64,000 nt of DNA from Diphasiastrum complanatum (taxonomy: Eukaryota > Streptophyta > Lycopodiopsida > Lycopodiales > Lycopodiaceae). Made by a program: the position numbers and the translations under genes. The first letter of the stretch is position 1. Each line of letters starts with the position of its first letter. Shown here in pieces: positions 32,490 to 44,029 of the stretch. The stretch is from assembly GCA_029204225.1 (NCBI GenBank), contig MU832601.1, positions 1 through 64,000 of the forward strand, given 5' to 3'. The notes under the pieces were generated by a model. The model was given only the letters and a program-made list of their open reading frames with translations, did no database searches and had not been told where the DNA came from.

Positions 32490-32865
32490 AAGTGAGGTCT
32501 TTCCCATCCCACTGTAGATTTGTCAATTGATCTTCCAGCATCATTATTTGACTTCTAGATTTTGTTTGAAATCTCGTGAGCAGTGTATCCCACATCTCCT
32601 TAGCTTTGGAGAGTGTAGCCAGGTCAAGTGTGAGACTATCTTCGATGGATGAAGATAGCAAGGCTACTGTCTTGTCATTTTTCTCCCTCCACTCACGTAG
32701 CCCTTTGTCTGATGTCGTAGGCATCTCTTCTGTGCCATTCACCTAGGGGAATAAACCTTCACCCTTGAGTATCAATGATGTCTTAACTTTCCAGACTAGA
32801 AAGTTAGATCCTGAAGAATCTAGAACTGTACAGATCTTGCTTTGCATACTGCTGATTGAAGCCAT
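32490..32865 (-). pseudogene. copia gag N-terminal fragment
   Basis: Start MASISSMQSKICTVLDSSG at 32865, then NFLVWKVKTSLILKGEG, one TAG, then EWREKNDKTVALLSSSIED, LSKAKEMWDTLLTRF. This is the 5' part of a copia gag; the same family is seen at 51.8-52.7 kb. It is cut at 32489 by the neighbouring LTR. Confidence 0.85.
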
Positions 32866-32964
32866 TGCCTCTGAAGTGTGTTCTCTTGTTGATGGTTGTT
32901 TGTTTGAATGCTTGGCCTCCTGGATCTGATAGCCTTTTGGCTATGTCTGATTATGACAAAGGTA

Positions 32965-32977
32965 GGCTCTGATACCA
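32965..32977 (-). other. copia primer-binding site
   Basis: On the minus strand TGGTATCAGAGCC, one base from the LTR that starts at 32979. Initiator tRNA-Met type. Confidence 0.88.
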
Positions 32978-32978
32978 C

Positions 32979-33783
32979 TGATGATACAAGATGGATGGAT
33001 TTCAGATATGATTGCTGGTCACTGCCAGTTGTATCATTCCTACAGTCCTCCAGAATGTAGACAGACAATGCTGATATACGTTTTAGATTAACATAACATT
33101 CAACAGAATTCAAACCAAGGTGTGGAATTAAATGAACAAGTGAATCAGACACACGAATAGCAGCAGACTAATTTACATTCAAGATCAGAGAAGATAAGAG
33201 TGATATGTGGGCAACGGCTACAAAATCATCTATTGATTCTTCTGATTCTTCAAGCACTGCATGCAGATCCACGCAGTGCGTTGGCGTGAGAGAAATACAG
33301 TTCACCCACAAGTAATGTCTCTCTTACTAACGGACTTGTGGATCTACATATCCTATGCAGAAATTGTCCCGCACGCAGGTGGACTCATATTTTGTATGTG
33401 TGTCTTGCTTACTAGCATTAGACTACTTGTGTGTAGTATCATGCATCAACCAGAAAAGTATATGGTCCTACAACTAATCACAAATTACAAGAGTGGCAAA
33501 TTAACCACGACCTAGATTGCATCTGCTAATTCATGCTATCAGATCAGATATCTGTACTTCTGGGTACTTGCATGATCTTCTTGATCCTTTTAAAGTGTGA
33601 GGACAGAAAAAGTGTCACGACGATTATCATGTCGTCTGACTTTCTTCTGTTGTACTGCGAAAAATTCTCTTTTGCGAATTTTTCGTGTTCGTGTCTTTTC
33701 GTCAGGGTGTTCGCGAACATTTTCGTCAGATTGAGGGCTGAAAGCTAGCAAAGCTTTGGTAATAGAAACATTTTGTTTCTTCA
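32979..33783 (-). repeat. copia 5' LTR, 805 bp
   Basis: Plus-strand ends are TGATGATACAAG and TTTGTTTCTTCA. It is collinear with 48779-49872 and, in part, with 52674-53217. It sits directly before its PBS, so the element reads leftward. Confidence 0.85.
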
Positions 33784-33805
33784 CATCTAATAAGGTGAAA
33801 GTGTC

Positions 33806-34733
33806 CCGAACTGTGGCGGTGAATACATCTCCAATGAGATGTCCAACTATCTAGCTGAACATGGCATTCGAAGACAATTTGCAATCTCCTACACGCCTCA
33901 GTAGAACAGAATTGCAGAAAGGAAGAATCAAATACTTCTTAATTCAGCCAGATCTATGCTATATCAATCGCACTTACTTGCGAAATACTGGACAGAGGCT
34001 AGTGCCACAACTTATTATGTTCAGAACAGATCCAGCACCAAAGCCATCCATAATAGAACTCCTTATCAAATGTGGCCTGGACACAAGCCTAGTGTCAGCC
34101 ATCTAAAAAAATTTGGTTGTATATGTTTTGTTCATGTTCCTTACATTGGAAAGCATGAAAAAGAGTGATGAGATATATTCAAGGAAGTTTAGATCACATT
34201 TTATGCTATGATGGAAACATTGTCAATCCACTGGTTCTTCAAGGCTACTCCGACTCAGATTAGGCGGGAAATGCCTCAACCAGAAAAGCCACTTCTGGTT
34301 TCTATTTCTTTCTGGAAGGGGGACCACTCTCATGGAACTCAAGAAATCAGAAATTAGTTGCACTTTCTTCAACAGAAGCAGAGTACATCACAGCATGCCA
34401 AGCTTTAAAAGAAGCTATATGGATTAGACTACTACTTCATGATCTGCATCATACTCAATTCAATGCTACCACCATTCTGTGTAACAATATCAGTTGTATT
34501 TCACTGTCTCTGAATCAAAGATTTCATGGCAAGTCAAAGCACATTGAAATCCAATATCATTTTATTAGGGAAAAGGTTTTCTCTGGACAAGAGATTCTTC
34601 AATACTACTGCACAACATAAATGGTTGCAGACATATTCACCAAAGCTCTTCCCAGAATTAAGCACCAAAAGTTTTTTAACTTGCTAAACTTGACGAAGAC
34701 TATCAAGTCACCAATCGTGACCATAAGGGAGAT
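33806..34733 (+). pseudogene. copia integrase and RNase H relic, RT deleted
   Basis: Integrase: GGEYISNEMSNYLAEHGIRRQF, SYTPQ-stop-NRIAERKN, then TPYQMWPGHKPSVSHLKKFGC. From about 34200 it jumps to RNase H: SGFYFFLEGGPLSWNSRNQK, ALSSTEAEYITACQALKEA, KHIEIQYHFIREKV, MVADIFTKALPRIKH. RT between the two is missing. A purine tract ATAAGGGAGAT leads into the LTR at 34734. Confidence 0.85.
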
Positions 34734-34939
34734 TGTTGAAAATTAAGCTCACAGTTTCCCTTTGAACACAGACGCCCAAACTATTTGAAGAACGATTGCA
34801 TCGGGCTTCCGACTGATCTTCATCCATGATATGCGTGGTGGGCACCCACCCAAGTCCGATCTCCACAATCCAACGAGATTATAATACCAAAAGTATTATA
34901 AGCCAATAAAGTTGGCATTATGTAGTATTATTTCTAACA
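34734..34939 (+). repeat. 3' LTR of the copia relic, about 206 bp
   Basis: It starts TGTTGAAAAT after the purine tract and ends ATTTCTAACA, whose complement TGTTAGAAAT mirrors the start. No second copy exists in the window for confirmation. Confidence 0.65.
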
Positions 34940-35370
34940 GGTTATCTGTCTTTTTCTAATAACTATGTTGGACTTTGAGTTATTGTTGTTATCAGCAACG
35001 AGTCTTGCAATTTGTGCTCACAAAAAACCTATTACTCATTGGAAATAACTTAATCCTTTCGCAATTCAACTACTAAAAAATGTGTTGTAGGTTATAAAAA
35101 ACTATTCTTAAAGGTACTTCTTAAGCTATGGAGCTAGTGATGAAAACATTTAAGGTTCTAATCTTGTAGACAACATTTCCCATGAAATAGTGCGCTCAAG
35201 AAGTGTAGTGGCGCAATTTTCACCATCTCTCTCTTTGCTCAATTTTTTGATTTAGGATGCTTTATTATATGCGATAGATATTACATTGGCATATAATTAT
35301 GTACATAGAGTGTGTGTTCAATTTTGCATCTTGTATATACATGTTAGTGCAAATTGGAAGAGATTAAAAG

Positions 35371-35548
35371 TTTCAGTTTAGAGGGACTGCATCACATTCA
35401 CTCCCTACACCATGTCAGGGAGTGAAATGGTGCAATTCTAACCATTGCTCACCTTGGAGTTTCAGCTTAGAGGGAGTGCATCACATTCACTCCCTACACC
35501 ATGTCAGGGAGTGCAATGGTGCAATCCTCACTGTTGCTCACCTTGGTC
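35371..35548. repeat. 89-bp tandem duplication carrying a CACTCCCT hairpin
   Basis: Copies at 35371-35459 and 35460-35548 each contain CATTCACTCCCT...AGGGAGTGnAATG, a stem with a 10-nt loop. The two copies differ at several positions. Confidence 0.88.
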
Positions 35549-35928
35549 AAATTTTTTTTCTTGTTTTTCAGCTATAAATGCACTCCTTCACATGATGCAA
35601 GGAGTCTTATGTCCTTGGTTATGGACCTAATGAGCCTTTGCCAAGGGTTGAAAAGCCCCTGCAATGTTAGAGTGAGTCCATGTAGTTTGTGGATAGGTTT
35701 TAATAATTGGAATTTCTTAATTATACAACTTATTAAACCTTATGGGGTCATTGGAGCATACGCATGGGCACATAGGAGGTGAGAGGACATGCACTACTGC
35801 TCTAATCTTTGCTAGATAGCATCTTTTGGATGAGAGGATTGTCCCATGCAAGCTCATCAAAGATTTTTACTTGAAACAAACTTTTTTTTTCTTGTTGATC
35901 ATTGCAAGTTGGATTATGGGAGTCGGTA

Positions 35929-35968
35929 CAAGGAGTGCACCTCATGAATGCAAGAGGTGCACTCCTTG
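35929..35968. repeat. perfect 15-bp inverted repeat with 10-nt loop
   Basis: The left arm CAAGGAGTGCACCTC (35929-35943) is the exact reverse complement of GAGGTGCACTCCTTG (35954-35968). Confidence 0.93.
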
Positions 35969-36381
35969 ATGACGGTATATGCATGAAAGCTTTGTAACTC
36001 ATTAGCCATGGGCCATGGCCACAAACTCATTAGCCATTGGCCATGGCCACAAACCCCTTAATAGTATATAGATCATGGTCCATTATTTCTCATAATTTGC
36101 TAAGTAAGGAATCATAAATTTTAGATAACAAAATTATTAATTACTACTAACTAATGTGACAATGTTCATTGTTTAAGATTAATGGCGACCTCATTCCTTT
36201 TGTTCATTGGTCTACTTTCCAATCAAAAACCATTTCAAAAATTTTAACGTCAGTTTTTTGGTTTAGAAATCTAAGCTCTTACAAAAAAGAATTTGGCATT
36301 GTACCAAATGTACGATAAGATTTTGACCTCCTCATAATTTGTTGGATAGGTGTCATAGGCAAATTATGAAAGCCTAATGAG

Positions 36382-36567
36382 TCCATCGCAATGGGGTGCA
36401 CCGTGTATGGGTAGAGTTGTTTACTTCCACTAGAAAGGTGTAGGCTCGAATCCCGACCACTTTGTAGTGACATCTAAGGAACTTAGCTCCGTAAATGGAA
36501 TTACCAAGTTGTATATGTTGTATATAATAACCAATAGTTGCTTAGCATGTATGCAAAAAAAAAGAAA
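36382..36567 (+). mobile_element. tRNA-derived SINE with A-rich tail and 13-bp TSD
   Basis: A 186-bp body is flanked by a perfect 13-bp direct repeat AAAGCCTAATGAG (36369-36381 and 36568-36580). Near the 5' end are an A-box-like GTATGGGTAGAG (about 36405-36416) and a B-box GGCTCGAATCC (36443-36453). The 3' end is A-rich (nine A, G, then A). This is the full SINE signature: Pol III head, unrelated body, tail and target duplication. Confidence 0.85.
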
Positions 36568-36581
36568 AAAGCCTAATGAGG

Positions 36582-37335
36582 TTGGGGTATTGTTAATAAA
36601 TGTTTTATGGGCATGCTCTCATGCTCAGCTTTAGTGTGTTTAATAAAATTTTGATACTATGTTTATTGGTCAACGGACTTACCAAGTATGTAGAGGGAAT
36701 AAATCTTGGTTATTGAAGCTTGATGCACATGCAATCGTAATGGATACCTTGTGAATATTATGCCCATTTTTGAACAAATTAAAAAGCAAAAAATATGTGT
36801 TTTTGTCCAAATGTAGATTTTGCATTTTTTTGCTGTCCTTCAAAACGGAGACCGTACGATTGCCACGTGGCAATTTCATAGTGGTCGGTCAAAGTCAAAC
36901 TGCCTATTATGCTTCGTAATGTACATGTGAAAAAGTTTAAAGTACCCATTACGCAATGAAATGTGCCCGGGCACATGCCATTTTGCCCAGTTCAATTTTT
37001 AAAAAAAAATTAGGCTCGGCCCCTCGGGGCCTTGCCCAAAATCCTCTAGAAATCGTTAATGGACAAAAGAGAAATTGCATAGTAGTTAATATGGATGCGT
37101 AGTTGCCTCAAACTAATAAACACAAAACTCAGGAGTCAGAAGTCGATCAAAATTCAAATTGCAAGTTGCAACTGTCGTGGCAATTTGATAATCTGACTGC
37201 ATAGCTGGCTGGCGAGCAGGCGATGGCTCAGGAGTCAGCTCCCGTCTTTTTTTTCTCATTGGCCCCCACTTCCTTCGACATTTGGAGGTTGTTTGGCATC
37301 GAATCTCTTCGCTGTCTGCCTAAAATATTAAGAGG
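36582..37335. other. no recognised feature
   Basis: I found no domain, terminal repeat or RNA gene in this stretch. It becomes more GC-rich toward 37.3 kb, where a possible exon begins. Confidence 0.35.
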
Positions 37336-37501
37336 ATGGACGGTGCGCCGGAGCCATTTTCCGAAAGCAGCAGGGCTGTAGGACAGCAGGAGGATTCAGA
37401 AATTGGAGAGCGGCCAGCTCTAAAAACTCTTGCTTCTTCACGACATCTGCAGATAGTAACGGAAACTTTGTCGAGGAATCTCCACATGTCGAGAACGGGC
37501 A
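37336..37501 (+). CDS. possible first exon of an unrecognised gene
   Basis: The frame starts MDGAPEPFSESSRAVGQQED and continues RPALKTLASSRHLQIVTETLSRN to HMSRTGR, where CAG|GTCAAT could be a donor. Base composition is higher in GC than the flanks and serine/acidic usage looks host-like. I cannot find a second exon, and no family is recognised, so this may be a gene relic. Confidence 0.25.
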
Positions 37502-37959
37502 GGTCAATAAATTCTAACCCACATGCGCCTCTTTAATGAAACGTGGGGTCAGCCTTGAGTCATGAGTCGCTGCTGAAAACTGCAGTGTGGGACCTGCAAG
37601 CATCCTTGGAAGTTGGTCCTTTCTCCTCAGTCCTGACTCCTGACTTCTAAGTTCTGAGTCCTCTGAGCTGTGGCTGTGTGGCCACTGGATGCTATGCTGC
37701 TATGGCATATGCTTATTGCTCATGAGTCATTGCTCATATTAGGTTGTAACGTTGTAACCAGTGTAGTGTTACGGAAACCTCTCCAATATCTTGCATTTTT
37801 TTTAGCTATTGGTTTTTAAATTTGTTTGATTTCCAGATCCTATATCTTATATTTTTTGCTAGCAGAATATTACATATTTACATTCATAAATCATTTTATT
37901 AATTCAATAAACCTATGTAAGTCAAGTTTTTTTTTTCTCTGAAAGAAAATTAACCGTAG

Positions 37960-38900
37960 ATTAGAGACTTTTTACAGAAATACATAGAAAAGCTCAGAGA
38001 AGCAAGAGTTTTTCAGCCTCCTTGAAAAAAAGTAGGGGGGAGATGACAAAATTGCCATTCTCAAATTCCATGCTGTTCTTTTCAAGCCAAATATTTCAAA
38101 GAGTAATTATTCTAATGCATTGCCAAAAGGTATTGGCTTTCACATCGTCAAAAGTGATGCCATTCAACAGTAAATCTGTATGGTTGAATCTTCTGAATCT
38201 GGTATGAAAGTGAGCAATAAATAAATTAGCCACTGATGTCGAGAGAGAAGCATAGCAGTGGAAAAAAAGGTGACCCACATCCTCATCTAACATTTTTCAT
38301 TTAGAACAGACATGCGTTACATCCCCTATATGATGAGCACGGACATGAAGAGAGAGTTGAAGAATCCTGAGAGAGAAGATTTTGAGCTTGCTAGTTCTAA
38401 TTTTGTGGGTACGTCTAAATCTAGCTTTCCAAAGACAGGGGGGATCAGACAGATTTCATTTGGAATTGTACCATGAGAAAATAAAGTTCGGCTCTTTGGT
38501 AGCAGCGTAGACAGAACGGTAGGAAATTTTACCAGATTTATCTAAGGCTTTAAAGAGCCAACTACTGTCTCGATCTGAGGTAGGAGAAGTGGACAGAGGC
38601 CCAAGGTCCCCATAAGTAAAAGTATGGGAAATGAAGTTGGATTCGTCAGAGGAGAGCCCAAGGTCGATTCTAAGGCTAGAAAGACTAAGGGAGTAAATGG
38701 AATTCATAATGTGTTTCCAGGAGACAAGACCCTTTCGGGTGAGATTACGACAGAGTCTACCTTCAATCAGTGCAAGAGGTTTAGAATTGATAGTGATTGC
38801 TTTAGAGAACCACATGGATTCCAAGGGAGAAATAGAGTTGCCACCTATTCAAAAAGTGAGCTCGCGCATGGAAAGAAGAAGGAGAGAAGTGGAAAAGAAG
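37960..38900 (-). pseudogene. LINE ORF2 3' end, zf-RVT region
   Basis: On the minus strand: MESMWFSKAITINSKPLALIEG, then LVSWKHIMNSIYSLSLSSL, WLFKALDKSGKISYRSVY, then W-KARFRRTHKIRTSKLKIFSLRIL and KMLDEDVGHLFFHCYAS, which is the zinc-binding zf-RVT motif at the C-terminus of plant non-LTR reverse transcriptases. Several stops are present. The upstream RT core is absent. Confidence 0.72.
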
Positions 38901-39216
38901 AAAGGGTGAACTCAAGAAAATAGGAGTGAGAGGAGTTATCCTGAGACGAAGGGGGAAGGGGGAGGATAGATGTCATCATAAGTGTCCAGGGTTGCGGGCA
39001 AGAAAAATTGGAGTGAATTCGTCTATAAAGAAAAAAGGGAAGTAGTGGAGGGATCTAGAAGACCAAAACCCCTGAGCTTCTTGGGAGTAGTACAAATTGT
39101 TAGATTTCTTATGCTTAGCCTTAAACAAATCGTTCAAGTAATGAGCATCCTGAAAAACCGAAGGCCGACAACATATTTTTAGGCCTTCACATCTTTCCCT
39201 TTTGAGATGTTCTATG

Positions 39217-39510
39217 CCTTAGAAATCATTTTTAGGCACCTTCTCCTTTTCACTCCTTAGCAAAAAATGCGACACATTGGCCAAGTGGCCAGAATACTTT
39301 AGAAATCATTTTTAAGGCACCTTCATCTTTTTTTGCCTTTTTTGCTCCTTAGCGAAAGATGCGACACACTGGCCAAGTGGCCAAAATACCTTAGAAATCA
39401 TTTTTAAGGCACCTTCGTCTTTTTCGTCTTTTTCCCTCCTTAGCAAAAAATGCGACACACTGGCCAAGTGGCCAGAATACCTTAGAAATTATTTTTAAGG
39501 CACCTTTGAC
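39217..39510. repeat. 3.5-copy tandem array, unit about 92 bp
   Basis: The string TTAGAAATCATTTTTAAGGC recurs at about 39219, 39299, 39391 and 39483 (spacing 80, 92, 92), with GCGACACAYTGGCCAAGTGGCC in each unit. Copies are over 85 percent alike by eye. Confidence 0.88.
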
Positions 39511-39746
39511 TTTGTTTCGTTTTTCCCTCAATTTTGGCTGACCGACTTCGCCAATTTATGAGTAACCCTAAAACAGTTGGACAAACAAATATCCCAAAGG
39601 TGGTTGGCGGTTACCAACTTTGTACATATGCAAAGACTGGCATAAATAGCATTAAAGGCTTGTAAGATATTTTTTGACACTGTAAATCTCTATATTAGCT
39701 TAATCAAGCTACATCCAATGCTTCCAGTATATAAACGGATCTGCTG

Positions 39747-41394
39747 ATGGAACAAATGACGAAGTTACACAAACAACAGATGGAACAACTAACACCGCAA
39801 TTTGATCAGAAACTGAAAGCCTTGCAGGGAGCTGTAGCGCAAATTCCAAATCCACCGGAACAAAAGCAGCTGCAGTATCCTCGCCGAGAAAATGTATGGT
39901 GCTTAGTTTGTACTCAGAACCATACAACCAATGAGTGTTCGATATTAAAGTAGAACCTCAGATTGACACTAAGATTTTGCCATCTGTGCAACGGATCATT
40001 GCACAAGATGGCATTTTGCCCATTTACCCCTCATATCATACAGCAAAAGAGAAATCCCTATCAGACCTTTTATCCTTATCATCGAGGAGGCACCCAATGC
40101 GGCACCGAGGTATGGCGTGCTGAACAATCAGCAGCACGTGGCCTTACTTGCACCACCAGGGCCAGCTAACAACCAAGTGGCTCATGTGAATTTAGCAGCT
40201 GCGGAACATGAAGCACCAACATCACCTCAGTCTGAGCAGCAGCAATGGTACGGTCCGAACAAGATATTTGTAGATCCAGCCATTAACGAGTATTATGCGA
40301 CCTATGCAGCTCAACCTCAGCGTCAAGGTGATAGAAATTACGGCTCCTACGGATGCGGCGAAGGCCATTGAATTGCAGAATGCCCTTACAAGGGACAAAA
40401 TACATCCTTCTGCCAGGACTGCGGATACGGACACTGTTACAAGAATTGTCCACTGAAATCTAGAATGAGTGCACCATTGAATTTAATCTCAGTCTACCCT
40501 ACAACAATTCCAATAAGGACGCCACCAGGAAAACAAGACCTTCATGTCCCAGTGCTCGTAGTCACGAGAGCGCAAAAGCAGAAGGAAGTGGCTCCCTCAC
40601 CACCCCCGTCAGTATCAAATAATCAACCCTATATTGCAGGACCATATTCGAATGTGAGAGAAGAAGGAAGACAGTATCACAAGATACGCCACTGGGTGCA
40701 GAAAGCGCAAGAGAAGGAAAAGGCACAAGCAAGAGACATACCTACAGAACCTCCTGCCACTGGAAAACCAGTACCACAAAGGGGCTCACCATTGCGAACT
40801 GATCAGAACGATCAGTTGCATCATCATGAACCACCATTTCACATGGTGGAGCCAGAGGATCCGCACTCTGAGATACTCACAACTTTGCTAGCATGTCGTG
40901 TTAACTTATCCCTTGGAGAGTTACTGCGAATTGCGCCGCAAGGCAAGAGTCTCATGGCCAAATGGGCCAAGGCAGAAGCGGAACCAGTAACACAAGAGCC
41001 CATCTATTGTGCGAGCTACGAAGAAACAAGCAACGTCTTCCATATTGGGATAGCGTGAAAAAGCAAAGAACACAATATCACCCTGTCAATCAAGCACAAG
41101 AGATTTGAGGACGAGGCAGCAATGGTAGATGGAGGATCAGGTGTAAATTTGATCTCCACTACTTTGTATCAAAAATGGGCTTTGCAAGGACTGAATCCAG
41201 CAAAATTTTTCATCAAGCTAGCCGATCAGTCATGTGTAAAACCCAAAGGTGTAGTTGACGACATCCCCGTGAAAATAGCGGGAATGCAATTTGTAATCAC
41301 TTTTGTGGTGATGGACATACCAGAGTCCCCTTCTGCCTATTGTGTTTTACTAGGAAGACCTTGGTTGAGGATTGTGCAAGTGGTTCACAATTGA
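39747..41394 (+). pseudogene. gypsy gag C-terminus, linker and protease
   Basis: A coiled Gln-rich segment (MEQMTKLHKQQMEQL) leads to CLVCTQNHTTNEC, then two more CCHC-like knuckles in other frames (GCGEGH-IAEC near 40355, CQDCGYGHCYKNC near 40415). A proline-rich linker frame runs 40465-41058. Protease at 41119 on shows MVDGGSGVNLIS and, later, YCVLLGRPWL, the retropepsin core. Frames are broken by stops. Three knuckles and the DGGSGVNL protease are reminiscent of non-chromodomain gypsy lineages (Tat/Athila-like), which is inference. Confidence 0.78.
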
Positions 41395-42699
41395 GAAACC
41401 GGCAAACTCACCTTCGAAAATAGAGAGCAGGCTATAAAGGTCGATCCAACCACATGGGCGGTAAAACCAATTACACCAAAAGCTGATGATGGATCGTCCA
41501 CCGCGGGGGGTCATTATGACTTTGAAACGGATATTGTGAGATGGATGCCCAAGACAAGCCACAGGGGGTCATTACGTCTCTGAAATGGATATTGTGAGAT
41601 GGATGGACGCATTGGCAACCGTTGACTCTATGGCTGGGCATGCTTGTCAACCAGATTCAGATCCAGAACCCAGCACATCTTCACCCAAGTGCTATACATT
41701 GGACACACCAATCAGTTTCGGGGTAAATATGATCAACGTAGCATGGCTATCAGTAGAAGCTATTGATAACCTTGTGGACGATGATTTAGTCCTTTGGCAA
41801 CATGCTTTTACCTACAACAAGGAGATTGAGTTGACTGACGAGTAGGTCCTGCAACATATGGATCCAGATCGCTATGGAATGAATAAAGTACTAGCTTAGC
41901 CACCACATAAATCCGCAATGGCTAAAGTTTTCAAGATAGATCCACCCAAGGCACCTTCGGACAAAAAGAACCAGCTGAGACAACATTACAATTAGGTGAT
42001 CCAATGGAACAATCTACCAGAGGAGGCCATAGCTACGATGGATTTTGATATTCGCAATCATGAAGCAAATGTTGTACCAATTTCTAAGAAGGACAACAAG
42101 GATGAACCCAACTACATGAGTAGAAAAAGAAAAAAAAAATTTGTTGGGCTCCTTGAAGTCAGTCTAAATGGACCCAGACACAGCGTCATCTTCCTCACAG
42201 ATGGCTGATAACCCAAGGTTACAAGTCGCGCTAAGATCAATACCCTGAAGGAAGAATCCCACCGAATGCCAGTTCACGAGATGCCAGAAACTTTCAAGAA
42301 CTATACCTTAGACGACGTAGTGATCATGATGTCGCAAGCACAAAGAGAACTTGATCAAAGTCAGGAACCAGCAGAACAAGTCTTCGAAGAAGCTGCGCGG
42401 ACGCAACCTATGAATTTAGCTAAGCTAGGTGAAGAAGAGAAGATTGTGCATGTGGAAGAACAGTTGACACCCACTCAATTCAAAAGACTATGCTCATTAT
42501 TGGTGGAATACAAGGAGTGTTTTGTTTGGAAATACAGTGATCTGAAGGGTATACCACAAACCGTAGTCTAGCACACCATACCCTTAGTGGATGGAGTAGT
42601 CCCCAAGGTGAGCCGTTACTACCGATGCAACCCGAACTATACAAAACTGATCAAGCAAGAGTTGCAAAAATTTCTAGATGCAGATTTTATTTATGAAAT
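41395..42699 (+). pseudogene. gypsy protease-RT connecting region, decayed
   Basis: Fragmentary frames at 41585, 41996 and 42266 are in the sense direction. The last carries EQLTPTQFKRLCSLLVEYKE and FVWKYSDLKGIPQ, the usual region just before gypsy RT. A short inexact repeat of GGGGGTCATTA lies near 41505 and 41565. Confidence 0.6.
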
Positions 42700-44019
42700 C
42701 GAGCACACTGAATGAGTGTCGCTGATAGTCATAGTACCCAAGAAGAACGGCAAAATGCGAATCTGTGTGAACCTGAAAGAGTTCAATGTAGTCACCAAGA
42801 AGGATCATTTTTCCTTACCATTTACGGAAAGTGTTCTAGACAGAGTAGCAAGAGCAGAAGCCTACAGTTTTCAGGATGGTTTCAGCGGCTACAATCAAGT
42901 GAAAATAGCGGCTCAAGATCAACACAAGATAACATTTGCCTGGAATGGAAAACCTATGCCTACAAGGTGATGCCGTTTGGACTTTGTAAAGCCCCGAGTA
43001 CCTTTCAACGAGTTATGCAGACAACATTCAAAGATTATTTGCAAAAATTTCTGAAGATTTTCTTGGATGATCTGTGTGTGCACGGACCTAACTCTGAGCA
43101 CCTATCCAATTTGAAAAAGGTGTTGAAAAAATGCCACAAATGTCAGATATCTTTGAACCCAGAGAAGTATCAGTTTTGGGTGACACATGGCCTAAATCTT
43201 GGCCATATAGTATCCAGACACAGGATCGAGGATCAATTTGCCACCACAACGATCCGAGGAATCTATATTTTCATGGGTCACACTAACTACTATTGAATCT
43301 TCATTTTGGACTTTGCGGAGTTAGCACGACCAATCTACAAACTCACAAAGAAACCATATTGGACAGAGGAAGCCCTACATGCTTTCCAGAAGCTTAAAGA
43401 TACATTGGTCTCAACGCCAATATTACGTCCACCCAGTTGGTCCATAGAGATTCATGTGCATACTGATGCATCGAAGTATGCAGTGGGAGCTGTCTTAATC
43501 TAGCCGGGAGAACACAAAAAAGAATTTCCAATCCGATTTGCTAGCCGACAGCTCAGTGATTCAGAGATAAACTATTCGACAACAGAGCGAGAGACACTGG
43601 CGATGATTTACGCAGTTAAGAAATTTCGGCATTATTTGATGGCCACACATTTTGCTTTTTATATGGACCATCAACCCTTGCTATATCTTGTTAATAAAAC
43701 TTACAACACATGGAGAATTACTCGTTCATTGCTTTTGTTGTTGGAATTTGATTTTCGAATAGTGATTCGCAAGGGAAAACAACATTATATGGCAGATCAT
43801 GTGTCACGAATCAAGGGAAAGGAGACTGCAGCCCTACCAAATGATAAGCTACCTGACGCTGGCTTGTTTTACATTGACATTGTACCTGAATGGGCCGCAG
43901 ATATAGTTGAATATTTAATGTGGGGCCAACCAGATAAATCTTTACCCAAGGCGGAACAACAAAAATTGATACTGAAACTTTCACTACTTTTCAAAAAATT
44001 TGTTTCCAGAAGGAGATAG
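42700..44019 (+). pseudogene. gypsy RT and RNase H, integrase missing
   Basis: RT: VPKKNGKMRICVNLKEFN, YSFQDGFSGYNQVKIA, then a frameshift and KVMPFGLCKAPSTFQRVM and catalytic KIFLDDLCVHG. RNase H: IHVHTDASKYAVGAVL, stop, FASRQLSDSEINYSTTERE, then FYMDHQPLLYLV and KGKQHYMADHVSR. The sequence ends soon after at about 44019 with no integrase, chromodomain or LTR, so the 3' end is lost. Confidence 0.85.
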
Positions 44020-44029
44020 GATAAAATTT

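Larger units (their letters stand above)
34940..36368. other. non-coding region with several inverted and direct repeats
   Basis: No protein domain is visible. It contains an 89-bp tandem duplication with hairpins (35371-35548), a perfect 15-bp inverted repeat (35929-35968) and a 28-bp direct repeat ATTAGCCATKGGCCATGGCC (36001-36056). Confidence 0.5.
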
